A stretch of 21,423 nt of DNA from Jejuia sp. UBA6058 (lineage in GTDB: Bacteria; Bacteroidota; Bacteroidia; Flavobacteriales; Flavobacteriaceae), in assembly GCA_002428965.1 (NCBI GenBank), contig DIYI01000002.1, positions 1,021 to 22,443 on the forward strand, in the 5' to 3' direction. The stretch's first letter is position 1. Every line of letters begins with the position of its first letter. This document shows positions 1-8,663 of the stretch, piece by piece. A program made the translations under genes and the position numbers. The notes under the pieces were generated by a model that saw nothing but the letters and a program-made list of their open reading frames with translations, was not told the origin of the DNA and searched no databases.

Positions 1-656
1 ATGGTGTACATACCTGGTTCGGTGATATCAAATACTGGTTCTGCATTGACTCCTTTGATTAATAGACTCTCACCCATTGTCAGTACAAAAAGCTTGCTGT
101 AACCTTCTGGTACTACTTGGTTACCATCTTCGGCTGCGCTTATTTCTACGCTGTCGCCTACTAAGGTTACTTTATCTGAATAGGCATGCAACGTTCCTGC
201 ATCTGCTGTACAAGGTTCAGAGCCTTCTTTAATTGTAAACTTGAATGTAAGAGATTCACATTTCCCTATCGCATAATCAAATTTATAGGAGGACACTTTA
301 ACTTCAAAAGTGCCTATTCCTAAATTCCAAGGATGATTTCCTGCTGGATAAGTATAAGGAAGGGCATTTTCCACAATCGTGTAGGTTTGATGTGTACTTA
401 GGTCTTCTACTCTATACTTGACACTTTGAGACGCGCCATGGATAATTAAATCTAAATAAAAATGTTCTGGAAGGTCGTCTATATAATAGACGCCATTATC
501 ACTTATGGTTGTCATTTCATGTCCATTAGAAAACTCTAAACGTTCAATTGGACCGCAATCCGTATCCGCTGAGAGTTGAAAAGAACAAAAAATAAATACC
601 AAAAGTGCTAAGATCGAAACCGATTTGGGGAGTTTTGAGGGTAGCTGTTGATTCAT
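1..656 (-). CDS. Secreted surface protein, N-terminal part (cut by window edge)
   Basis: The frame is open from an ATG at 656 to position 1 with no stop, giving about 218 residues; the C-terminus lies outside the window. Residues 1-29 form a signal peptide: Lys-containing start, hydrophobic stretch ILALLVFIFCSF, small residues LSA before Asp. I see no good lipobox, so it is probably cleaved by signal peptidase I. The rest is beta-rich and polar. Residues from about 147 (CTADAGTLHAYSDKV, then VPEGYSKLFVLTMGESLLI) resemble a short extracellular module I associate with multi-domain flavobacterial adhesins; this is recall, not a search. A T9SS sorting domain may lie in the missing C-terminus. It is divergent from the DUF1800 gene across a 434-bp gap. 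The exact function is unknown. Confidence 0.75.
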   Translation of the reverse strand, partial: MNQQLPSKLPKSVSILALLVFIFCSFQLSADTDCGPIERLEFSNGHEMTTISDNGVYYIDDLPEHFYLDLIIHGASQSVKYRVEDLSTHQTYTIVENALPYTYPAGNHPWNLGIGTFEVKVSSYKFDYAIGKCESLTFKFTIKEGSEPCTADAGTLHAYSDKVTLVGDSVEISAAEDGNQVVPEGYSKLFVLTMGESLLIKGVNAEPVFDITEPGMYT

Positions 657-679
657 ATTTTTGTTTATTAATATTTCAA

Positions 680-714
680 TAAAGTTAAACAAATATTCAT
701 TTTGTTTAACTTTA
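680..714. promoter_or_regulatory. Perfect palindrome, 14-bp arms with 7-bp spacer
   Basis: The left arm TAAAGTTAAACAAA (680-693) is the exact reverse complement of TTTGTTTAACTTTA (701-714), with spacer TATTCAT. The centre lies about 41 bp upstream of the secreted-protein start codon at 656. Related half-sites, TTTGTTTATTAAT (660-672) and TTATTAAACAAAA, flank it. It could be an operator for a dimeric regulator or a leader hairpin. It lacks a T-tract outside the arms that would make a convincing terminator. Confidence 0.5.
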
Positions 715-808
715 AATTCGTTTTATTAAACAAAAAAACAGATCAACGGTTACTTTAAGAATTCATTGAAAGAATTTTAAAACTAAAAAAATGTTAAATC
801 CTTATAAT

Positions 809-1014
809 AATTATCAATAAATTATCAAATGTTAATTTTAAAAGCTTGTATATTAAATAATTGATAATTCACCCCTCATGAGTAAAATTCAATTACCATT
901 AAAGTCTTTATAAACCATTAGCATTTAAACAAATAGCCTTAAACAAAACGCATATACTTTTCTTCAAGCAAAGAGCAATATTTTAAAAACATAGCCAACA
1001 TATAGATTATCAAT
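809..1014. promoter_or_regulatory. Cluster of ATTATCAA octamers in divergent intergenic region
   Basis: The 434-bp gap 657-1090 holds no credible gene. It contains ATTATCAA at 810-817, 821-828 (11 bp later, one helical turn) and 1006-1013, and the inverted form TTGATAAT at 861-868. The copies at 809-818 and 860-869 form a perfect 10-bp inverted pair. This arrangement fits a regulator-binding array serving the divergent genes, but A+T-rich sequence can produce such motifs by chance. I found no clean TAnnTTTG box facing the DUF1800 gene. Confidence 0.35.
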
Positions 1015-1090
1015 CAAATACATAACAGCCGTTCATCCAATTTTTTTCTTGCTTTCTAATTAAAACACTAACTTTCAGAAAAATAAAGCT

Positions 1091-2746
1091 ATGGCTTCCC
1101 TATTACCACTAAACGAAACACTAGGACAACGTAGAGCTAAACATCTTTTAAGACGTGCTACACTTAACTATACTGTAGAGCAGATTAACGCTTTTTCAAA
1201 TATGACCGTTCAAAACGCAGTTAACACCCTTAATACTAATCCAGCTAACAAATTAAATGAACCCTATGATCCCTTACCTACCTCTAGTCCTGACGGTTTT
1301 TGGACTTCATCAGGACAGCACCCAAATACCTTTGGTGGCTCTGGGAGAAAAAGGTCTCATATTACTGCTTGGTGGTGGTACAATGGTTTAAATGAAGTAA
1401 GCTTAAAACACAAGCTGTCTTTCTTTCTGCACACCTGTTTTACTGTTGGCAAAGATTCAGGAACTGGTTATTCTGAGTTCTTTTATGATCATATTAGACT
1501 TCTAGATTTTTATGCTATGGGTAACATTAAAACCCTTGCAAAAAAAATAAATATGGATAATGCCATGTTGGACTACTTAGATAACACGCAGAATAATAAA
1601 AACAACCCTAATGAGAACTACGCCAGAGAATACCTAGAATTATTTACAATACTAAAGGGAGAACAAATTGGAGAAGGGAATTATAGTAATTACACCGAGC
1701 ATGATATTCAGATGGCCGCAAAAGTATTTTCTGGATTTAAAAAACAATGGGATAGAAATGGTGATATAGATCCTGACACTAATCTTCCTATTGGATATTT
1801 TGCTGTGGGACAACACGACACCAATAACAAAACTTTTAGTAGCGCTTTCGGAGACCAAACTATTATAGGAAGAAACTCTTCAGAAGGAATGATAGAAGAA
1901 CTTGATGATTTTGTGGAAATGGTGTTTGCGCAACCGGAGACAGCCAAAGCCTACTCCAGAAAACTGTACCGCTATTTTGTAAAAAGTACTTGGAATGATG
2001 AAGTTGAAAATGACATTATAACGCCTCTATCTCAAATCTTAATAGATAATAATTTTGAAATTCTTCCAGCAGTAAACGCTTTATTATCCAGTCAACACTT
2101 TTACGATGCTGACGATAGTGATAATACAGATAACATTATTGGCTCCATCATAAAAAGCCCTTTACAAATTGTAAGCGAGGTCTGTTCCATATTCGAGGTG
2201 CCAATTCCAAATCCAAATAGTAATCCTTTATATTTCTACAGAAATTTTTTCTTTTATTTTTTACATAACACTTTTTTTAAAGCAGCAGGTATGGAGTTTT
2301 ATAATCCAGATTCAGTTGCAGGTTACCCAGCCTATTATCAAGAACCCGGATTTGATAGGAACTGGTTTTCGTCAAATACCCTTATAGGTAGATATATGCT
2401 AATTCAAAATTTAATCTCTGGAAAAAACAATGTAGATAACCGAAATATTTACACAACATTGGATACTGTGGCCTTTGTTGAAGATAAAATTGATGCCTCA
2501 ACTGCTTACAATCCTAATTCATTGGTGTCACATATAGCGGATTTACTATATCCAGAGAGTATTGACACCGATCGTATCAATTACTTTAAAACCTATTTAA
2601 TTGAAGATTCAAACGATTACTATTGGACTGGGGCTTGGGGACAATATATTAGTACACATAGTTCCTCAGATAAAACAACCGTAAAAACCAGATTGGATGC
2701 TCTAATTTCTGCTATAGTTAATGCCCCAGAATTTCAATTGATGTAA
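1091..2746 (+). CDS. DUF1800 family protein
   Basis: This 551-residue protein matches the DUF1800 family. It starts with the typical TLGQRRAKHLLRRAT segment (residues 10-24) and carries the family signature NENYAREYLELFT at 174-186. The C-terminus, ISAIVNAPEFQLM, matches the usual ending in which the last helix precedes an EFQ motif. There is no obvious signal peptide, which is common in flavobacterial members. The gene ends 11 bp before a DUF1501 gene, and DUF1800/DUF1501 pairs are widespread in Bacteroidota and Planctomycetes, so the two products probably act together. The biochemical function of DUF1800 is not established; an envelope or extracellular role is inferred from the secreted partner. 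The ATG at 1091 gives the expected N-terminus. Confidence 0.9.
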   Translation: MASLLPLNETLGQRRAKHLLRRATLNYTVEQINAFSNMTVQNAVNTLNTNPANKLNEPYDPLPTSSPDGFWTSSGQHPNTFGGSGRKRSHITAWWWYNGLNEVSLKHKLSFFLHTCFTVGKDSGTGYSEFFYDHIRLLDFYAMGNIKTLAKKINMDNAMLDYLDNTQNNKNNPNENYAREYLELFTILKGEQIGEGNYSNYTEHDIQMAAKVFSGFKKQWDRNGDIDPDTNLPIGYFAVGQHDTNNKTFSSAFGDQTIIGRNSSEGMIEELDDFVEMVFAQPETAKAYSRKLYRYFVKSTWNDEVENDIITPLSQILIDNNFEILPAVNALLSSQHFYDADDSDNTDNIIGSIIKSPLQIVSEVCSIFEVPIPNPNSNPLYFYRNFFFYFLHNTFFKAAGMEFYNPDSVAGYPAYYQEPGFDRNWFSSNTLIGRYMLIQNLISGKNNVDNRNIYTTLDTVAFVEDKIDASTAYNPNSLVSHIADLLYPESIDTDRINYFKTYLIEDSNDYYWTGAWGQYISTHSSSDKTTVKTRLDALISAIVNAPEFQLM

Positions 2747-2757
2747 AACCAACTATC

Positions 2758-4386
2758 ATGAAAAGAAGACAATTTATTAAACTTTCTGCAACAGCATCGG
2801 TAATTGGTTTAACTCCTGTTGAATTACAAGCGGCGTTAAAAGCAGTTTTACCTTTCGCAAATTGCCCTAATATTTCAAATAGAAAATTAGTATTGGTAAA
2901 TCTAGCAGGTGCAAATGATGGATTAAACACCTTAATTCCCATAAATCAATACGATACATATAGTAATTTAAGGCCAAGCATCAAAGTTCCAAACTCTGGA
3001 ACAAATGGCTATATCCTTTTAGATAGCACCTTACCAGGTAATCAACAAGTAGGTTTAAACCCAGCGCTTACTGGTTTTAAAAATCTATATGATGGTGGTT
3101 TTATGCGAATTTTACAGTCTGTTGGGTATCCCTCTCAAAATAAAAGTCATTTTAAATCAACCGATTTATACCATAGTGGAAATGATGGCAACAGCACTCT
3201 AAATGGTGCGGAAACTGGATGGATTGGGAGATTTATGGAACAATTTTATAGTGATTTTCTTCTAGAAGATTACCCATTAGCTGTAGAGATAGGCTCTAAC
3301 AAAACATCCTTAGGATTTCATGGTGAAGAGGCACATGGCATGTCTATAAACATTACAGGGCAAGATCCTGCGGGCTTCTATAATGTACTTAGTGGTTTAG
3401 GAGGTGAAAGTCCTACCAACATTCCAGATTCTGATTTTGGAGATCAATTAAGATATATTACAGATACAGATGCGCTTTCAAATACCTATGCACAAGCTAT
3501 TTCAACCGCATTTGATGCTGGTTCCAACAATGCAAATTATCCAGATACCGATTTGGCAAACCAATTAAAAACAGTTGCCAAATTAATTAGTGGAGATTTG
3601 CAATCTAAAGTATATATGGTAAGAATATCAGGCTTCGACACCCATAATGCCCAAATTCAATCATCCGGTGGAGTAATTGGTAAACATTATGAATTACTAG
3701 ATGAACTTTCTGGAGCAGTAAAAGCTTTTGTTGATGATTTACAAGCTCAAAATTTAGATGAAGATGTTGTTGGCTTGACGTTTTCTGAATTTGGACGAAA
3801 GGCTGCCGAAAATGGTAATTTAGGCACAGATCATGGTGAAATTGCACCTATGTTTGTTTTTGGATCGCCCGTTGCCGGCGGAATGTCGGGTACTAACCCT
3901 AATTTATTAGAAGCTACAAGTGCTAATAATTGGCAAATACAAACGGTACAGTACGATTACCGACAAACCTTCGCTACTTTATTACAAGATTTCTTGGGCG
4001 CAGAAAGTGCCATTATAGACAATACATTTTTCAATCATACTTTAAATGATAGTTTCACGAATTTGAAATTACCAGAAATTTTAAAGAACCCACTGTCTAG
4101 TGCTTGTTACCAGGCGCTTTCTACCGGAGAACAATTAAAGACTGAAAGAGAATGGCTTATATACCCAAACCCATTTAAAGACACCATACATTTTGCCAGT
4201 GTTAATAGTAATACAAAGGTGAGTTATAAAATATTTAATGCCGCAGGAAGGGAAATTTTAGGGAGCACAGAAAACATAATAAACGGTGAACTTAGTTTAA
4301 ACCTAATGCATTTAAATAGCGGTATTTATTTTTGTGCTATCAAAACAGAAGATTCTCAAGAAATTCACAAGCTAATCAAGCTCTAA
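2758..4386 (+). CDS. DUF1501 family secreted protein with T9SS sorting domain
   Basis: The 542-residue product starts with a twin-arginine-type signal, MKRRQFIKLSATASVIGL, followed by LQAA as a likely cleavage region. The DUF1501 domain covers about residues 42-440, with LVNLAGANDGLN near its start, SGFDTHN in the middle and SEFGRKAAENG leading to TDHG at 357-360; this fold belongs to the alkaline phosphatase/sulfatase-like superfamily. Residues from about 463 to the end form a T9SS type A sorting domain: YPNPF at 469-473, then an Ig-like segment ending SGIYFCAIKT with a basic tail. Export would therefore be across the inner membrane by the Tat or Sec route, followed by T9SS delivery to the surface. 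It lies just behind the DUF1800 gene in one operon. Its substrate is unknown. Confidence 0.92.
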   Translation: MKRRQFIKLSATASVIGLTPVELQAALKAVLPFANCPNISNRKLVLVNLAGANDGLNTLIPINQYDTYSNLRPSIKVPNSGTNGYILLDSTLPGNQQVGLNPALTGFKNLYDGGFMRILQSVGYPSQNKSHFKSTDLYHSGNDGNSTLNGAETGWIGRFMEQFYSDFLLEDYPLAVEIGSNKTSLGFHGEEAHGMSINITGQDPAGFYNVLSGLGGESPTNIPDSDFGDQLRYITDTDALSNTYAQAISTAFDAGSNNANYPDTDLANQLKTVAKLISGDLQSKVYMVRISGFDTHNAQIQSSGGVIGKHYELLDELSGAVKAFVDDLQAQNLDEDVVGLTFSEFGRKAAENGNLGTDHGEIAPMFVFGSPVAGGMSGTNPNLLEATSANNWQIQTVQYDYRQTFATLLQDFLGAESAIIDNTFFNHTLNDSFTNLKLPEILKNPLSSACYQALSTGEQLKTEREWLIYPNPFKDTIHFASVNSNTKVSYKIFNAAGREILGSTENIINGELSLNLMHLNSGIYFCAIKTEDSQEIHKLIKL

Positions 4387-4402
4387 AAATGTAGGTTACA
4401 TT
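4385..4402 (-). terminator. Weak hairpin with T-run, possible argS terminator
   Basis: AATGTA (4388-4393) and TACATT (4397-4402) form a 6-bp stem with a 3-nt loop. Read on the minus strand, the stem runs into five T (4389-4385). It overlaps the argS stop codon and lies only 2 bp beyond the DUF1501 stop codon. The stem is A+T-rich and short, so termination would be weak. Confidence 0.3.
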
Positions 4403-6174
4403 CGTTCAGGTACTGAAATACCTAACAAACCAAAAGTATTTTTGATAGTAGTTCCTACTGTTTTTGATAACTGAACTCTAAATATCTTTTCATTAGTGTT
4501 TGATGCTCCTAAAATTGAAACATTTTGGTAAAATGAATTGAATTCTTTAACCAAATCGTAAGAGTAATTGGCAATTAGTGCAGGACTATGTTGGTCTGCC
4601 GCATTTTGGATTACTTCTGGAAATAGTTGCAGCTGTTTAATTAATCCTCGTTCTTTTTCATGAAGTTCTATTTCTGAAAAGTCGATAGAATCTTCTAAAT
4701 CGGCTTTTCTTAGAATAGATTGAATTCTCGCATAAGTATATTGAATAAAAGGTCCTGTGTTACCTTGAAAATCAATAGACTCTTTAGGATCAAAAAGTAT
4801 ACGTTTTTTAGGGTCTACCTTCAAAATAAAATATTTTAGTGCTCCTAAACCAATTGTATCATACAGTTGTTTCTTTTCTTCCGTTGAGTAACCATCTAAT
4901 TTCCCTAATTCTTCTGAAATTTCCTCCGCAGTATTTGCCATTTCAACAATTAAATCATCAGCATCAACTACTGTACCTTCTCTACTCTTCATTTTACCGC
5001 TTGGTAGATCTACCATACCATAACTTAAATGATATAGATTTTTAGCCCATTCAAAACCTAATTTCTTCAGAATTAAGAACAACACTTTAAAATGGTAGTC
5101 TTGCTCATTACCAACAGTATATACCATACCACCAACATCTGGATTATCCTTTATTCTTTGAATTGCAGTACCAATATCTTGTGTCATATAAACCGCAGTA
5201 CCATCCGCACGCAATACAATTTTTTTATCTAAACCTTCATCTGTTAAATCGCACCAAACCGAACCATCTTCTTCTTTAAAAAAAACGTCTGTCTTTAAGC
5301 CTTCGGCAACAAATTCTTTTCCTAATAAATAAGTGTCACTTTCATAATATAATGTATCAAAATCAACACCTAAATTTTTATAAGTCTCATCAAAACCATC
5401 ATAAACCCAACCATTCATGGTTTTCCAAAGCGCAACGGTTTCATCATCGCCTGATTCCCATTTGCGCAACATTTCTTGCGCTTCTAACAAAATAGGTGCA
5501 TTCTTTTTTGCTTCTTCTTCAACAACACCTTCAGTAATTAAACTTTGAATTTGCTTTTTATACTCTTGGTCAAACTTAACATAATAATTCCCTACCAGCT
5601 TATCGCCTTTCAACCCTGTATTTTCCGGCGTTTCTCCATTTCCAAATCGCTTCCAAGCTAGCATACTTTTACATATATGTATACCACGATCATTTATAAT
5701 TTGTGTTTTATAAACTTTATTACCTGCCGCCTTTAAAATTTCAGCAACACTATAACCAAGTAAGTTATTTCTAATATGTCCTAAATGCAATGGTTTGTTT
5801 GTGTTGGGAGAAGAATACTCTACCATAATAGCCGAATTATTACTTTCAGATTTAACAAAACCATACAATCGATCATCCTTAATAGTTTTGAAAAATTCTA
5901 GGTAGAATGTATCAGATATTTCAATATTCAAGAAACCTTTTACAACATTATATCCTTTTACTTCTTCAACATTATTCTTTAAATAATTACCCACACTCTC
6001 TCCAATTTGAACGGGGTTACCTTTTATATAACGTAGCATAGGAAAAACAACAACAGTAATATCACCAGCAAACTCTTTTCTTGTGGCTTGAAACTCCACA
6101 GATGGAATATTAATTTGAAACTGTTCAGAAACAGCTATTTTTACACGTTGTTCTAAAATATCTTGAAGGTTCAT
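4396..6174 (-). CDS. argS: Arginyl-tRNA synthetase
   Basis: This class I aminoacyl-tRNA synthetase charges tRNA-Arg with arginine in the cytoplasm and is essential for translation. The 592 residues fit the family size. The N-terminal ArgS-specific (Add-1) domain covers about residues 1-95. The ATP-binding HIGH motif appears as HLGH at 130-133 within SSPNTNKPLHLGH. The KMSKS loop is GKMKSREGT at 393-401, the divergent form usual in many bacterial ArgS proteins. The C-terminal DALR anticodon-binding domain starts around 475 and ends with the typical LLGISVPERM. The gene converges on the DUF1501 gene with a 9-bp gap. A TATCTTTG box 21 bp upstream of the start supports the chosen ATG. Confidence 0.98.
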   Translation of the reverse strand: MNLQDILEQRVKIAVSEQFQINIPSVEFQATRKEFAGDITVVVFPMLRYIKGNPVQIGESVGNYLKNNVEEVKGYNVVKGFLNIEISDTFYLEFFKTIKDDRLYGFVKSESNNSAIMVEYSSPNTNKPLHLGHIRNNLLGYSVAEILKAAGNKVYKTQIINDRGIHICKSMLAWKRFGNGETPENTGLKGDKLVGNYYVKFDQEYKKQIQSLITEGVVEEEAKKNAPILLEAQEMLRKWESGDDETVALWKTMNGWVYDGFDETYKNLGVDFDTLYYESDTYLLGKEFVAEGLKTDVFFKEEDGSVWCDLTDEGLDKKIVLRADGTAVYMTQDIGTAIQRIKDNPDVGGMVYTVGNEQDYHFKVLFLILKKLGFEWAKNLYHLSYGMVDLPSGKMKSREGTVVDADDLIVEMANTAEEISEELGKLDGYSTEEKKQLYDTIGLGALKYFILKVDPKKRILFDPKESIDFQGNTGPFIQYTYARIQSILRKADLEDSIDFSEIELHEKERGLIKQLQLFPEVIQNAADQHSPALIANYSYDLVKEFNSFYQNVSILGASNTNEKIFRVQLSKTVGTTIKNTFGLLGISVPERM

Positions 6175-6194
6175 TGTACTAAAATATTAGGCGG

Positions 6195-6202
6195 CAAAGA
6201 TA
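6195..6202 (-). promoter_or_regulatory. Bacteroidota -7 box (TATCTTTG) for argS
   Basis: On the minus strand TATCTTTG matches the Bacteroidota sigma-ABfr -7 consensus TAnnTTTG exactly and lies 21 bp upstream of the argS ATG. I see no clear TTG -33 element at the usual distance. The predicted leader is short. Confidence 0.6.
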
Positions 6203-6230
6203 GAAAGAATTTAATCTATTTTATATTAGT

Positions 6231-6370
6231 TGCGTTTCGTCTAGAATCCTGCTTTTTCGCATAAAATTTCATGATATTTTTACATAATTATTATACTATG
6301 ATAATACCGTGCATTTCGTCGAAAACAGTGTCGTTTTTCTAAGTTTTTTGCACTTCATCTATTCGTCGAT
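6231..6370. repeat. TTCGTC-type repeat cluster upstream of the histidine kinase
   Basis: The 401-bp gap 6175-6575 has no gene. TGCGTTTCGTCTA (6231-6243), TGCATTTCGTCGA (6310-6322) and TGCACTTCATCTA (6349-6361) are three variants of one motif, and the last is followed directly by TTCGTCGA (6362-6369). They lie in the same direction between the argS promoter and the kinase promoter candidate. The likely role is binding of a regulator that recognises direct repeats, LytTR-type being one possibility; this is inference. Confidence 0.45.
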
Positions 6371-6450
6371 TTTTTCAAAAAAAACGCCTCACCCTTTATC
6401 TAATATATTGGTAGAAAAACCCATAAATTAGATTATAAAAGGGCATTTCA

Positions 6451-6458
6451 TAATTTTG
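6451..6458 (+). promoter_or_regulatory. Possible -7 box (TAATTTTG) for histidine kinase
   Basis: TAATTTTG matches TAnnTTTG and lies downstream of the TTCGTC repeats, leaving a leader of roughly 110 nt before the ATG at 6576. No convincing -33 TTG is present at the normal spacing. Confidence 0.4.
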
Positions 6459-6543
6459 CTTTCGATGCTATTATCAATATTAAACATGTTTTGATATTAA
6501 GAAAAAGAATTCTTGATTTCCCTCGATTAAGCGTCTTTAAATA

Positions 6544-6560
6544 ATAGCTCAAAAAGCTAT
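6544..6560 (+). promoter_or_regulatory. Small hairpin in histidine kinase leader
   Basis: ATAGCT (6544-6549) and AGCTAT (6555-6560) form a perfect 6-bp stem with loop CAAAA, ending 15 bp before the kinase start codon. There is no T-tract after it, so a terminator is unlikely. It could influence translation initiation or be an operator half-site pair. Confidence 0.3.
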
Positions 6561-6575
6561 AACAAAAGCCCTAGT

Positions 6576-8663
6576 ATGAGGAGAATAATTACTCTAATTT
6601 TATTCCTACCCATTTTTTTTGGTTTTGCACAAACCAAAGAGCTAGATAGCCTATCAATTGCTCTTGCTTTTGAAACTTCAGATTCTCTTAAAATTGATAC
6701 CTCAGTTAGGATTATTGAATTACTTTACAATAACCAGGAATTCGACAAAGCTTTAAAGTACATTAAACAAAGTGAAAACCTCTCTAAGAATATTAAGTAT
6801 TTGAAAGGTATTGCGAAAACCACATATTACCGCGCCTTAATTTACTCAAAAAAGAATGATTACATCAATGCAATGGATGGTTACACCACAGCTAAAGCCT
6901 TGTTTAACCAATTAAATGATACTGTAAGTATTGCTAAGGTGAATAATAGCATTGGTTTGATTGAAATGGGTCGAGGTAATTTTGATGTGGGCTTGCAATA
7001 TGTGCTTTCTGCTATTCAAGAATTGGAAAAAAGAGGTCTTAAGAAAGAATTACGTTCTGCATATGCCAGTTTGGGTAGTACATACTACAAATTGAACAAC
7101 ATAGATGAAGCTATTGATTATAACTTGAAGGCTCTGGACATTCAAAGACAAATGAATGACACCACTGGTGTTAGTAATTCAAGTTTTTTATTAGCGCAAC
7201 TACATTCAAAATCTAAAGAGCACAGAAAGGCAATTGAATTTTATGAAAATGTGTTAAATAGTGCTTTGGGGCAAACAGACTCTATAAGAAGTAAAGTTTT
7301 ACCTCAGATTGGAGGAGAGTACTTGGAGTTTAATGATTATGATACCGCAGCGAAATATCTAATTCAAGGCTTAGCTTTGAATAGACGAAAGCGTCAAGAC
7401 GAAAACCTTATTACCACACTAAATAACTTAGGAAAGCTTAATCTCACTCAAGGTAGGCTAAGAACCGCTGAGCAACAATTATTTGAAGCAGGTGCTCTTG
7501 CAAAAAAACTTAATAGAACTGACGAACTATTAAAATACTATAGCTTAATGAAAGCTTTAGATTCCACATCAAGAAGATTTGATAGAGCTTTTGTTTGGCT
7601 AAAAAAGTATCATAAGTTAAGAGATAGCTTGAAAACTGTTGAAGATGCAAAATTCAAAACTTCAACTTCAACCAATATTGATAAAGATGATTTGAGTTTA
7701 AACTTTGACAAAAAAGAAACTGCAGACCAAACAAACACGAGTAATATAACACCTATTTCTTCAGCTACTGAAGAAGAGTTAAACCGCTTTAAACTATTCT
7801 TTTATATCGCTCTGGGTATATTAGCAATAGTTTCGATATTTTTATTACTACTCTTTTTAAGAAAGAACAATAATATAAAGTATACGCAAGAACTGGAAGA
7901 AAAAAATCTAAAGGTGCAATTGCAAAATGAGGCCTATGCGGAACAAACAAAACATTTAGAAAACGTAAATAATGTAAAAGATAAATTATTTTCGATTGTT
8001 TCTCATGACCTTAAAGATTCATTATCCTCAATAAATGGCTTTATCGATTTATTAAAGGATGGTTCTTTATCAAGAAAAGAATTTGATAAACTAATTCCAG
8101 AATTAAGCGAAAATGCAAACAACGCATCTTTATTGCTTTTTAACCTATTAAACTGGTCTAAATCTCAAATGCAATCGCTTAAACCAAGTCCAAGCTTTTT
8201 TGATATTCAGGACGTTTTTGAGGAAAAGGTAAAACTAATAGAACAGCGTTTAGATAATAAAGGGATTGAATTGGTTGATCATTCTTTACGAGATTTTGCT
8301 TATGCCGATAAAAGCATGATCGAAATTGTTATCCAAAACCTTTTAGCGAATGCTCTTAAGTTTTCTAGAAAAGGAGACTCAATTACTGTATCTAATCATA
8401 TTAGTAATGGTAGTTGTGTTATAAGTATTGCCGATACTGGCGTTGGTATTCCAGAACATAGTTTAGAGAAATTATTTAAAAGCAATACCTACACTACTAT
8501 GGGAACAAACAATGAAAAAGGCACAGGCCTTGGTCTCTCAATATGCAAGGAATTAGTTGAGTTAAATGGTGGTAAAATTTGGGTAGAGAGTAAGGTAAAT
8601 ATTGGAAGTACATTTTATGTACAATTACCTAAAACAAAGCCCAAAGACGAAAAAACGGTTTAA
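6576..8663 (+). CDS. TPR-containing sensor histidine kinase
   Basis: This 695-residue membrane sensor kinase has a signal peptide (residues 1-19, ending FGFAQ). A periplasmic domain of about six TPR repeats follows (about 40-350), with clear examples at NNSIGLIEMGRGNFDVGLQY and ASLGSTYYKLNNIDEAIDY. One transmembrane helix is at about 407-429. A short coiled coil precedes the HisKA domain, whose phospho-accepting His is H477 in SIVSHDLKDS. The HATPase_c domain shows the N box (N588, N592), the G1 box DTGVGIP at 620-626 and the G2 box GTGLGL at 649-654. It would sense a periplasmic signal through protein contacts and phosphorylate a response regulator. None is encoded next to it, and no receiver domain is fused, so it is an orphan kinase. 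Its stop overlaps that of the convergent gene by 4 bp. Confidence 0.93.
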   Translation: MRRIITLILFLPIFFGFAQTKELDSLSIALAFETSDSLKIDTSVRIIELLYNNQEFDKALKYIKQSENLSKNIKYLKGIAKTTYYRALIYSKKNDYINAMDGYTTAKALFNQLNDTVSIAKVNNSIGLIEMGRGNFDVGLQYVLSAIQELEKRGLKKELRSAYASLGSTYYKLNNIDEAIDYNLKALDIQRQMNDTTGVSNSSFLLAQLHSKSKEHRKAIEFYENVLNSALGQTDSIRSKVLPQIGGEYLEFNDYDTAAKYLIQGLALNRRKRQDENLITTLNNLGKLNLTQGRLRTAEQQLFEAGALAKKLNRTDELLKYYSLMKALDSTSRRFDRAFVWLKKYHKLRDSLKTVEDAKFKTSTSTNIDKDDLSLNFDKKETADQTNTSNITPISSATEEELNRFKLFFYIALGILAIVSIFLLLLFLRKNNNIKYTQELEEKNLKVQLQNEAYAEQTKHLENVNNVKDKLFSIVSHDLKDSLSSINGFIDLLKDGSLSRKEFDKLIPELSENANNASLLLFNLLNWSKSQMQSLKPSPSFFDIQDVFEEKVKLIEQRLDNKGIELVDHSLRDFAYADKSMIEIVIQNLLANALKFSRKGDSITVSNHISNGSCVISIADTGVGIPEHSLEKLFKSNTYTTMGTNNEKGTGLGLSICKELVELNGGKIWVESKVNIGSTFYVQLPKTKPKDEKTV

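Noticed and set aside
6576..8663. TPR histidine kinase as part of the island's signalling system
   Set aside because: It is about 4 kb away, on the other strand, with ordinary neighbours; the island has its own kinase-like module and receiver.
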